The notes beneath the pieces are model-generated. The model did no database searches and was not told the origin of the DNA. It worked only from the letters and a program-made list of their open reading frames with translations. From Methanoregulaceae archaeon (GTDB lineage Archaea > Halobacteriota > Methanomicrobia > Methanomicrobiales > Methanospirillaceae), in NCBI GenBank assembly GCA_028679325.1, contig JAJRBS010000183.1, positions 1 to 7,514 on the forward strand: a stretch of 7,514 nt of DNA. Direction: 5' to 3'. Shown here one piece after another: positions 1-5,344 of the stretch (position 1 is its first letter; every line of letters starts with the position of its first letter). Made by a program: the position numbers and the translations under genes.

Positions 1-1
1 C

Positions 2-367
2 CGGGAGATGAAGGCAGCCGCCCTCCTCCAGAAGTTCTCCCACAACTCGCAGACCCTGCTCCCGGCAGGTGAGGCGCTGCACATGGGAACTGCTGCCGGG
101 GCCCGGGCACTCGGGATCGGGAACGGGACCCTTGCACCGGGAGAACCGGCAGACGTGATCCTGATCGATCGTCAGGCGATCTGCAATGTCCCTCTCCATA
201 CCCTCGATTCAAACCTTGTCTACGCCTGCTCCGGTGGCTCTGTCAGGACGGTGATCTGCGGGGGCCGGGTCCTGATGCTCGACCGGTTCGTCCCGGGACA
301 GGACGAGGTTCTCAAAGAGGCGGCCGCGGCGGCAGAGAGCCTGGTCCGGAGATCGGGGATGAGCTGA
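2..367 (+). CDS. Amidohydrolase of the 5'-deoxyadenosine / S-adenosylhomocysteine / methylthioadenosine deaminase family, C-terminal part
   Basis: This is the 3' end of a gene that starts outside the window; the frame is open from base 2, so the ATG at 8 is probably internal. About 121 residues remain, against roughly 420-440 for the family. Recognisable pieces are the 'MKAAALLQK' helix, which follows the metal-binding core in this family, the 'GIGNGTLAPGEPADVILID' segment that returns to the small beta-sandwich domain, and the closing 'VRTVICGGRVLM' strand. In methanogens this family (DadD/MtaD type) deaminates 5'-deoxyadenosine, SAH and MTA in the cytoplasm, recycling the products of radical-SAM and methyltransferase reactions. 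The catalytic metal ligands lie upstream and cannot be checked, so substrate preference is inferred from family resemblance. A cytosine deaminase-like amidohydrolase is the main alternative. The next feature is the tRNA, 174 bases downstream, so the two are probably not cotranscribed. Confidence 0.8.
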   Translation, partial: REMKAAALLQKFSHNSQTLLPAGEALHMGTAAGARALGIGNGTLAPGEPADVILIDRQAICNVPLHTLDSNLVYACSGGSVRTVICGGRVLMLDRFVPGQDEVLKEAAAAAESLVRRSGMS

Positions 368-507
368 GCCGCGATTCCGACGTGCCAGAGCCCGCCGGAA
401 ACCGAAATGTCAGAGATATTTTCCCAGGACCGGTGAGGATCATCATGAGGCTCTCCCTGCATTCAGGTTACCGGGCCGTAGGGTCTGGTGAATCTCACTG
501 CACAAGG

Positions 508-514
508 ATTAAAT
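508..514 (+). promoter_or_regulatory. Probable TATA box of the tRNA-Trp gene
   Basis: ATTAAAT lies 28-34 bases upstream of the tRNA 5' end at 542. That places an archaeal start site a few bases before the mature tRNA, as expected for a short leader trimmed by RNase P. The surrounding sequence (368-541) otherwise holds no convincing ORF. A second AT-rich stretch at 526-535 is too close to the tRNA to act as the TATA box. Confidence 0.45.
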
Positions 515-523
515 CGGCAGAAT

Positions 524-538
524 GCCTAAATATTAGGC
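524..538. repeat. Short inverted repeat just upstream of tRNA-Trp
   Basis: GCCTAA (524-529) and TTAGGC (533-538) form a perfect 6-bp inverted repeat around ATA. It ends 3 bases before the tRNA 5' end and would lie between the TATA box and the mature RNA. It could be a regulatory site, an initiator-region element or part of the leader of the precursor. It could also be chance. Confidence 0.35.
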
Positions 539-541
539 CGA

Positions 542-700
542 GGGGTCGTGGCCTAGTCCGGAATGGCGACGGGCTCCAGCGGTCTTTCGCGTCGTGTGAA
601 TGATGAGCAATGGGTCTTTCTGAATTGGTGATGATCCGTTGGAGCACTGACGCATGTCGGAGAGACCCGTCGATCGTGAGTTCAAATCTCACCGACCCCA
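542..700 (+). tRNA. tRNA-Trp (anticodon CCA) with an 85-base intron
   Basis: The acceptor stem pairs GGGGTCG (542-548) with CGACCCC (693-699), with discriminator A700 and no encoded CCA end. The D arm is 551-567, with a T-T mismatch at the top of the stem. The anticodon stem pairs ACGGG (569-573) with CCCGT (666-670), and the loop CTCCAG+A gives anticodon CCA at 576-578. The variable loop is 671-675, and the T arm pairs GTGAG with CTCAC around TTCAAAT (676-692). The intron is 580-664, at the canonical 37/38 site. A textbook bulge-helix-bulge marks it: CTCC (574-577) pairs with GGAG (659-662), flanked by the 3-base bulges AGC (578-580) and AGA (663-665). The splicing endonuclease would cut after the second base of each bulge. 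Exons are 542-579 and 665-700. Confidence 0.97.
580..664 (+). ncRNA. tRNA-Trp intron forming a box C/D methylation guide RNA
   Basis: All four boxes are intact: C ATGATGA (600-606), D' CTGA (620-623), C' GTGATGA (628-634) and D CTGA (647-650). The terminal stem pairs CGTGTG (593-598) with CGCATG (651-656). The guide before box D (636-645) can pair for 10 bp, one of them a wobble, with 573-582; the fifth base upstream of D (642) faces C576, tRNA position 34. The guide before D' (610-619) can pair with 661-670, and its fifth base (615) faces A665, position 38. In Haloferax the equivalent intron is known to guide 2'-O-methylation at positions 34 and 39 through L7Ae, Nop5 and fibrillarin. Position 34 is thus predicted well here, while the second site falls one base short of 39 under the strict rule. 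Both duplexes cross exon-intron junctions, so modification should precede splicing. Confidence 0.93.
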
Positions 701-716
701 CATTTCTCTAAAGCCT

Positions 717-761
717 GATCGGTGACGAGAAGTCACGGATCCTGGTGTTTTCCCCGTTTTT
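717..761 (+). terminator. Hairpin plus T-runs between tRNA-Trp and fae-hps
   Basis: The arms 717-726 and 732-741 are inverted repeats matching at 9 of 10 positions (one G-G mismatch), with loop GAGAA. They are followed by TTTT at 748-751 and TTTTT at 757-761. The hairpin starts 17 bases after the tRNA, fitting a terminator for it; archaeal RNA polymerase stops mainly at T-runs. It also lies directly upstream of the fae-hps TATA box, so an operator role cannot be excluded. Confidence 0.5.
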
Positions 762-771
762 ACCCGTGGCC

Positions 772-779
772 TTTTTATG
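772..779 (+). promoter_or_regulatory. Candidate TATA box for fae-hps
   Basis: TTTTTATG lies about 40 bases before the chosen ATG at 816, implying a start site near 800 and a short leader of about 15 bases. The upstream in-frame ATG at 777 lies inside this box, which argues against it as the translation start. AAGGA at 800-804 may be a weak ribosome binding site. Confidence 0.4.
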
Positions 780-815
780 CGGGATTGCCAAATAGTACGA
801 AGGAACGCGGATATC

Positions 816-1997
816 ATGTTTCTTGTCGGTGAAGCCCTTGTCGGAGAAGGGCCGGAACTCGCCCATATCGACCTTGTTCTCGGGGACAAGGAAGGGCCGG
901 TCGGTGAGGCTTTTGCAAACGCCCTCTCCCAGCTCTCGGCCGGGCACACCCCGCTGCTCGCGGTGGTACGCCCGAACCTGCTGACCAAGCCTGCCACCCT
1001 GGTCATCCCCAAGGTGACGCTGAAGAAGGAGGTCCAGGTCCGGGAGATGTTCGGGCCGGTACAGGCGGCGGTGGCCAAGGCCGTGGCCGACTGCATCGAG
1101 GAGGGTGTCTTCGGGGAGAGCGACCTCGAATCCCTGGTCATCCTGGCCTCGGTCTACCTCCACCCGGATGCGGCCGACTACAACCGCATCTACCGGTACA
1201 ATTACGGGGCCACGAAGCTCGCCTTGAAGCGGGCCATGGAAGGGTTCCCGGACAAAAAGACCCTGCTCTACGAGAAGGACCGCTCGGCCCATGCCGTCAT
1301 GGGCTTCAAGGTCCAGCGGCTCTGGGACCCGCCCTACCTGCAGGTGGCCCTCGACCTGGTGGACATGAAGAAGGTCGATGAAGTCCTCTGCGCACTCCCG
1401 GAGAACGATCACCTGCTGATCGAGGCCGGCACCCCGCTGATCAAGAAGTTCGGCCTCGGTATCATCTCCTCCATCCGGAAGATGCGGCCGAACGCCTTCA
1501 TCATCGCCGACCTCAAAATCCTCGACACCGGCAACCTGGAAGCCCGTATGGCCGCCGACTCATCGGCCGACGCCGTGGTTATATCCGGCCTTGCCCCGGT
1601 TCCGACCCTCGAGAAGGCTATCGAAGAGGCCCGGAAGACCGGCATCTACTCCTACATCGACATGCTGAATGTCGCTGACCCGGTGAAGGTCATAAAATCC
1701 TTAAAAGTGAAGCCCGATGTGGTCGAGCTCCACCGGGCTATCGATGCCGAGGATACCGCCCATGCCTGGGGCGATATCCCGGCCCTGAAGAAGGCGGCCG
1801 GCAAGAAGCTCCTGGTGGCGACAGCCGGAGGGATCCGGGTCGACGTGGTGAAGGACGCGGTCCGGTCGGGAGCAGACATCATCGTGGTAGGACGGGCGAT
1901 AACCGCCAGCAAGGACCCCCACACTCAGGCCGACCTCTTCCTCGAGCAGCTCAACCGCGAGGAGATCGACCAGTACCGGGTTATGACAGACTTTTAA
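816..1997 (+). CDS. fae-hps: Bifunctional formaldehyde-activating enzyme / 3-hexulose-6-phosphate synthase
   Basis: A cytoplasmic fusion protein of 393 residues, the usual length for methanogens. Residues 1 to about 160 are Fae, which condenses formaldehyde with tetrahydromethanopterin to methylene-H4MPT. Visible signatures are 'FLVGEALVGEGPELAHIDL', with the catalytic His at position 17 as in known Fae, 'GHTPLLAVVRPNL' and 'HPDAADYNRIYRYNYGATK'. Residues from about 164 to the end are Hps, a TIM barrel of the OMP-decarboxylase superfamily. It shows 'FKVQRLWDPPYLQVALD', the DxKxxD-type active site 'ADLKILDTGNLEA' (231-243) and the phosphate-binding 'GGIR' and 'VVGRAIT' loops. In archaea lacking the oxidative pentose phosphate pathway, Hps runs from hexulose-6-phosphate to ribulose-5-phosphate plus formaldehyde, and Fae captures the formaldehyde. 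The ATG at 816 is chosen because it gives the conserved N-terminus; the in-frame ATG at 777 would add 13 unconserved residues and overlap the likely promoter. The gene appears monocistronic. Confidence 0.97.
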   Translation: MFLVGEALVGEGPELAHIDLVLGDKEGPVGEAFANALSQLSAGHTPLLAVVRPNLLTKPATLVIPKVTLKKEVQVREMFGPVQAAVAKAVADCIEEGVFGESDLESLVILASVYLHPDAADYNRIYRYNYGATKLALKRAMEGFPDKKTLLYEKDRSAHAVMGFKVQRLWDPPYLQVALDLVDMKKVDEVLCALPENDHLLIEAGTPLIKKFGLGIISSIRKMRPNAFIIADLKILDTGNLEARMAADSSADAVVISGLAPVPTLEKAIEEARKTGIYSYIDMLNVADPVKVIKSLKVKPDVVELHRAIDAEDTAHAWGDIPALKKAAGKKLLVATAGGIRVDVVKDAVRSGADIIVVGRAITASKDPHTQADLFLEQLNREEIDQYRVMTDF

Positions 1998-2026
1998 TCC
2001 GTCGCATGAATATGAATCTCACACAC

Positions 2027-2064
2027 TCTTTTTCTTCGTCGTAATTTTCTTTTAGTTCTCTCTC
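2027..2064 (+). terminator. T/pyrimidine-rich tract after fae-hps
   Basis: The strand turns strongly pyrimidine-rich 30 bases after the fae-hps stop, with TTTTT at 2029-2033 and further T-runs at 2045-2053. No stable hairpin is evident. This matches archaeal oligo-T termination and would separate fae-hps from the TPR gene; the promoter of the latter should lie in or just after this tract, but no clear TATA box stands out. Confidence 0.4.
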
Positions 2065-2096
2065 CCACAATCCATTAGAGAATACCCTGGGACCTG

Positions 2097-2636
2097 ATGC
2101 CACACCGCTACAACTCGACGTTTTGGAAGCAGCTCGGTGACAGTTACGTGCGAAAGTCACGCTACGATTCTGCCATCTACTCGTACAAGGTCGCCCTGAA
2201 GTATGATCCTGATAACCGGCAGGTCTACAACAACCTCGGGTATGCATACCAGAAGGCCGGGAACGAGGAAGAGGCACGGAAGATGAAGAAGAGACTCGCG
2301 GAATGGCCGGAAAAAACGGACCAGGTCGCGCAGCAGGCGGAAAGATCACGACTGGAGGATCCCCGGTTTCTCTTCGCAATCTTCTTCCTGGTCGTCTGGG
2401 GGCTCCTCCTCCTCTACTGGTATAACCTGGTGCAGGGCGCCAACCTCTTCGTTGGGATGGCGGCGACGGGTATACTGGCCTTCCTCATCGCCTCCTGGGG
2501 ATGGGCCTTCTTCTACCTCTGGGACCGTAACACGGTCATCACCCGCGTCCTAGCCCTCCTCATCACTGCCGTCATCGGCGGTATCATCCTCCTCCTGTTC
2601 CGCGGGGCATATACCTGGATCCGGGACATTCGCTAA
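2097..2636 (+). CDS. TPR-repeat membrane protein of unknown function
   Basis: The 179-residue product has two TPR-like helix pairs at about 5-38 and 39-72. The second carries typical spacing in 'VYNNLGYAYQKAGNEEEARK', preceded by the PDN turn that often ends a TPR unit. A short charged linker (70-90) leads to three predicted membrane helices at about 92-112, 117-140 and 148-169, ending in a basic tail. There is no signal peptide, so the TPRs would sit on one side of the membrane, probably the cytoplasm by the positive-inside rule, as a docking platform. No catalytic motif is seen and the family is not recognised. The ATG at 2097 is the only sensible start, since the upstream frame has no Met; it lacks a good Shine-Dalgarno, so the transcript may be leaderless or nearly so. 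The gene sits alone between terminator-like sequence and the phosphatase gene. Confidence 0.8.
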   Translation: MPHRYNSTFWKQLGDSYVRKSRYDSAIYSYKVALKYDPDNRQVYNNLGYAYQKAGNEEEARKMKKRLAEWPEKTDQVAQQAERSRLEDPRFLFAIFFLVVWGLLLLYWYNLVQGANLFVGMAATGILAFLIASWGWAFFYLWDRNTVITRVLALLITAVIGGIILLLFRGAYTWIRDIR

Positions 2637-2685
2637 AGATCAGACCGTGAACTGATCCCAGGGCCCGTATCCCAAGAGAAACCTT

Positions 2686-2693
2686 CTTTTTAC
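2686..2693 (+). promoter_or_regulatory. Candidate TATA box for the histidine phosphatase gene
   Basis: CTTTTTAC is centred about 24 bases before the ATG at 2713. The transcript would therefore start at or next to the start codon, a leaderless arrangement consistent with the absence of a Shine-Dalgarno in the C-rich sequence just upstream. Confidence 0.4.
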
Positions 2694-2712
2694 CCCCGCC
2701 CCCTTCCTCTTC

Positions 2713-3207
2713 ATGGACCTGTACATCCTCCGTCACGGGAAGGCAGGGAGACGGGATGGGAGCTCTACAGACGATCGGAAGAGGCCGCTCACCGCCAAGG
2801 GACGAAAGGAGATGGAGGAGATCGCCCTGTGGATCGCTTCCTCCGGGATCGAGCCGGACTGGATCGCCACAAGTCCCCTGGTCCGGGCCCGGGAGACAGC
2901 AGAGATCGTTGCCAGGACCCTCGGGCTCATGGACCGGCTGGAAGAATGGGAGGAGCTGGCTTTCGGCCCGGGCCCTGAGGCCATTCTCGGAAAACTCTCG
3001 GCGAAGGGACCGGATACCCGGGGCATGGTCGTGGGCCACGAACCCCTGCTCTCCGAGACCATTGCCATTCTGATCAGCAGCGACGGATCGGCCCGGATCG
3101 CTCTGGCGAAGGGAGGGCTGGCAAAGATCAGGGAGGTTCAGTTCGATCCTTCACCGTCCGGCGAACTGGAGTGGCTGGTCCCACCGAAGTTCATCCTCCG
3201 GTCCTGA
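2713..3207 (+). CDS. SixA-like histidine phosphatase family protein
   Basis: The 164-residue product starts with 'MDLYILRHGKA', the RHG motif of the histidine phosphatase (phosphoglycerate mutase-like) superfamily; His8 is the residue that becomes phosphorylated. Other landmarks are 'PLTAKGRKEME' (25-35), 'ATSPLVRARETAE' (52-64) with the second conserved Arg at about 58, and 'VVGHEP' (106-111) with the second catalytic His109. The short length and single-domain layout match SixA, a cytoplasmic protein phosphohistidine phosphatase, rather than the roughly 200-250-residue mutases. Assignment to phosphohistidine substrates is by family resemblance; small-molecule phosphatase activity is possible. 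It is convergent with the minus-strand cluster that encodes a phosphohistidine-type dikinase-like protein, but no operon link exists. Confidence 0.88.
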   Translation: MDLYILRHGKAGRRDGSSTDDRKRPLTAKGRKEMEEIALWIASSGIEPDWIATSPLVRARETAEIVARTLGLMDRLEEWEELAFGPGPEAILGKLSAKGPDTRGMVVGHEPLLSETIAILISSDGSARIALAKGGLAKIREVQFDPSPSGELEWLVPPKFILRS

Positions 3208-3333
3208 TAGACGGACGGTCTGAGCCTCGGCTGAGGGATATTGACCCTTTTTCTAAAAGTAGCCGGGAAAACTGAAAAAATGGCGAGTGGATTCCTGGGT
3301 CAGGAACCCTTCTCCCCGGGATCTTTCTCTCGT
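3208..3333. terminator. Convergent intergenic region with T-runs on both strands
   Basis: On the + strand a weak 4-bp hairpin, CCTC/GAGG (3225-3236), is followed by TTTTT at 3248-3252 after the phosphatase stop. On the minus strand a T6 run (A6 at 3275-3280 on +) follows the end of the small minus ORF. The arrangement fits a bidirectional termination zone. The short + strand frame beginning at 3241 was not accepted as a gene. Confidence 0.4.
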
Positions 3334-3678
3334 TCAGACAACCTGTGCTGGCTGCCGCTGCCATCCCCAGGGGCGGAGCCGGCCCTGCTCCGTGCAGGAG
3401 AGGAGTTTCACCGTGAAACGCACCTCTGCCCGGGGGTCTCCCCTGAGCCCTTCAGTGAATAAGAGAAGTTCCCGGATAAGATCGCCATCGCCGCTCCGGA
3501 CGATGAAGCGGGAATTCCCGACTTCGATCACGGCCTGGCCTGAATCCTGCGGATGAGTTCCTGTCCGGAAAAGATGTTCACAACGTTTCTGTTCGTGCGG
3601 GTCCACCGGGAACGGGCTGCCTGCCCGGGAGTGCTGCCTCCAGCTCCGGGTCTCCACCACCGGTCCGATGCTCGGCAT
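3334..3678 (-). CDS. Unrecognised small ORF, hypothetical protein
   Basis: From the ATG at 3678 this encodes 114 residues; a TTG at 3684 would add two. I do not recognise the family. The first 40 or so residues are basic and low in hydrophobic order, with an unusual His/Cys-containing stretch ('HEQKRCEHLFRTGTHPQD', about 31-48). The middle (about 50-75, 'AVIEVGNSRFIVRSGDGDLI' then 'RELLLFTEG') reads like a beta hairpin followed by an amphipathic helix. The C-terminus is rich in Trp, Gln and Arg and looks less ordered. Codons are GC-ending like neighbouring genes, and a strong TATA box lies upstream, which is the main reason to list it. No Shine-Dalgarno is evident. It may be a real lineage-specific gene or a spurious frame in intergenic DNA. 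If it is not a gene, 3208-3743 contains nothing else that I can identify as coding. Confidence 0.4.
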   Translation of the reverse strand: MPSIGPVVETRSWRQHSRAGSPFPVDPHEQKRCEHLFRTGTHPQDSGQAVIEVGNSRFIVRSGDGDLIRELLLFTEGLRGDPRAEVRFTVKLLSCTEQGRLRPWGWQRQPAQVV

Positions 3679-3719
3679 AGACAATGATGGGGGCCGTCTG
3701 TATCTAAACTTTTGATGAG

Positions 3720-3732
3720 AGTATATATATGA
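3720..3732 (-). promoter_or_regulatory. TATA box upstream of the small minus-strand ORF
   Basis: On the minus strand this reads CATATATATACTC, the strongest TATA element in the window along with the one near 7374. It lies in the 65 bases between the dikinase-like gene's stop (3744) and the ATG at 3678, predicting a start site near 3697-3702. Because TATATATA is self-complementary it could in principle fire either way, but on the + strand it would only produce antisense to the dikinase-like gene. Confidence 0.5.
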
Positions 3733-3743
3733 CCCTGGAATCT

Positions 3744-5330
3744 CTATAGTCCCCAGGAACGAACGACCGAAAGCAGCGCTTCCGGCCGCTCAAGCGTCAC
3801 TTCCACCGTGCCGCTGTATACTGCTCCTGTCTCTCCGTCCAGGGTGATGGTATCGCCTTCGTACACAACCCTTGATCCGAACCGGCAGAGGTGCCTCCTG
3901 ATATCGATGGAAAGGTCCGTGCAGTTGACGATGCAGACCTTTCCCATCTGGCGGGCCACCACTGCCGCGTGGGAGGTCCGGGCCCCGCGGGAGGTCAGGA
4001 TCCCCTCCGCCACCCCGATCCCCTGGATATCATCGGGGGAAGCCGTCTCCCGCACCAGGATGACCGATCCTTCCCCGGAGAACTGGAGGGCCTGGTCGAC
4101 GTTCAGGGCGATCTTCCCGCTGGCTACCCCGCTCGAGGCCGAGATCCCGGTTGCCAGTGGCGGGTCCGATGTCCGCACCCCGCGAAGGACGATGTGGTCG
4201 AGATCGACGTCCTCGAGCATCATACGTGCCTGGTCGATGGTAATAACCCCCTCCTTCCAGAGATCGACAGCAATACGGAGGGCGGCATAGGGTGCCCGCT
4301 TCCCTGACCTGCTCTGCAGGATGTAGAGCGAACCTTCCTGGATGGTGAACTCGAGATCCTGCATATCCCGAAACCTCTTCTCCAGGCTTCCCGCGATATC
4401 GGCAAGGGCCTGGTACTCCACCGGCAGCCTCTCCTGGATCTCGAGCTGGGTGGCCACTCCCTTGTCACCCGAGACCACGTCCTCGCCCTGGGACCCGAAC
4501 TTGAAGTCGACCAGCAGGCCCGGTTCACCGGTCCAGGGATTCCGGGAGAAGGCCACCCCGGCCCCCGAGCCTCCCCCCATGTTGCCAAAGACCATGGCCT
4601 GCACGGTGACGGCGGTGCCCCGGGCACCCTTCACCAGGTGCATGCTCCGGTACTGTTCGGCCCGCGGGCTCATCCACGAGCCGAGCACCGCCTCTGTCGC
4701 TAAAATGAGCTGATCGTTGACATTTTCAGGGAACCTCCGGCCATTTTTCCGGGAAAAGATCCGCTCGAACTGTTCTGCGATCTCCCGGAGGCTGTGAAAA
4801 TCGAGCTCCGACTCGTCCTCGACACCCTCTCGTTCCCGGTATTGCCCGATTATGGCACGGTAGACCTGGGGGTCATGTCCGAAAACGCTCCTCCCGAACT
4901 GCTCGAGAAACCTCCGGTAGGAGTCCCAGGCGAAGCGCGGGTTACCGGTCCGGTAGATAAGCCCCCGGACTGTCTCCCTGTTCAGCCCCACGTTCAGGAT
5001 GGTGTCCATCACCCCGGGCATGGTCACCGGAGCGCCGGAGCGGACAGACACCAGGAGAGGATTTCGCCCGCTCCCGAAGGAGAGACCTGTCGACCGCTCT
5101 ATGTACCCTGTCCCACAGGAGAGGAGCCCGGAAACATCCTCCGGGAGGACCCGGTCGTTTTGGTAGAATTCCTCGCATATCGAGACATTCAGGGAGAAGC
5201 CCGGTGGGACAGGGACCCCGAGGTGTGCCATGGCGGCGAGCACGGCTGCCTTGTTGCCATACTCGGCGGCCGGTGCCTCGGCGGTCACACCAGGGCCAAA
5301 GAGGATCATGCGCGGGGATGGGTCTGCCAT
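3744..5330 (-). CDS. Pyruvate phosphate dikinase-like protein lacking the PEP/pyruvate domain
   Basis: The 528 residues align with the first 530 or so of pyruvate phosphate dikinase (family about 870-900). The N-terminal ATP-grasp region shows 'EYGNKAAVLAAMAHLGVPVPPGF' in place of the family's GGKGANL segment, 'SVRSGAPVTMPGVMDTILN' (95-113), 'GVAFSRNPWTGE' (258-269), 'QGEDVVSG' (281-288) and 'RDMQDLEFTIQEGSLYILQ' (321-339). The swivelling phosphohistidine domain follows, with 'SRGARTSHAAVVARQMGK' (447-464); His454 corresponds to the phosphorylated His of PPDK. The protein ends about 74 residues later, where the linker to the TIM barrel would begin. It should therefore be able to phosphorylate its own His from ATP, but cannot itself bind PEP or pyruvate. 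The ATG at 5330 is chosen over the GTG at 5342: AGGTGA at 5344-5339 lies 8 bases upstream and overlaps the previous gene's stop. Cytoplasmic; acceptor unknown. Confidence 0.9.
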   Translation of the reverse strand: MADPSPRMILFGPGVTAEAPAAEYGNKAAVLAAMAHLGVPVPPGFSLNVSICEEFYQNDRVLPEDVSGLLSCGTGYIERSTGLSFGSGRNPLLVSVRSGAPVTMPGVMDTILNVGLNRETVRGLIYRTGNPRFAWDSYRRFLEQFGRSVFGHDPQVYRAIIGQYREREGVEDESELDFHSLREIAEQFERIFSRKNGRRFPENVNDQLILATEAVLGSWMSPRAEQYRSMHLVKGARGTAVTVQAMVFGNMGGGSGAGVAFSRNPWTGEPGLLVDFKFGSQGEDVVSGDKGVATQLEIQERLPVEYQALADIAGSLEKRFRDMQDLEFTIQEGSLYILQSRSGKRAPYAALRIAVDLWKEGVITIDQARMMLEDVDLDHIVLRGVRTSDPPLATGISASSGVASGKIALNVDQALQFSGEGSVILVRETASPDDIQGIGVAEGILTSRGARTSHAAVVARQMGKVCIVNCTDLSIDIRRHLCRFGSRVVYEGDTITLDGETGAVYSGTVEVTLERPEALLSVVRSWGL

Positions 5331-5338
5331 GAGAAGCC

Positions 5339-5344
5339 TCACCT
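5339..5344 (-). promoter_or_regulatory. Shine-Dalgarno of the dikinase-like gene, overlapping the upstream stop codon
   Basis: AGGTGA on the minus strand is a perfect match to the archaeal 16S 3'-end complement and lies 8 bases before the ATG at 5330. Its last three bases are the TGA stop of the 647-residue gene, implying translational coupling. It also explains why the GTG at 5342, inside this element, is not the start. Confidence 0.8.

Noticed and set aside
382..603. Short + strand frame before and through the tRNA
   Set aside because: It runs into the tRNA exon and the box C motif, and has no convincing promoter or Shine-Dalgarno.
777..815. Upstream ATG as the fae-hps start
   Set aside because: It sits in the candidate TATA box and would add 13 residues not found in the family; the start at 816 places the catalytic His at position 17.
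708..1412. Long minus-strand open frame (234 codons) opposite fae-hps
   Set aside because: It is antisense to a clearly conserved gene; high GC makes long shadow frames common, and its translation resembles no family.
3241..3462. Short + strand frame after the phosphatase gene
   Set aside because: It needs a TTG start, has no Shine-Dalgarno, begins in the termination zone and overlaps the better-supported minus-strand ORF.
3208..3743. Frameshifted remnant of the missing PPDK C-terminal barrel
   Set aside because: No frame on the minus strand downstream of 3744 shows PEP-binding barrel motifs, so the domain is absent rather than shifted.
5331..5342. GTG at 5342 as start of the dikinase-like gene
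   Set aside because: The GTG is part of the AGGTGA Shine-Dalgarno that serves the ATG at 5330.
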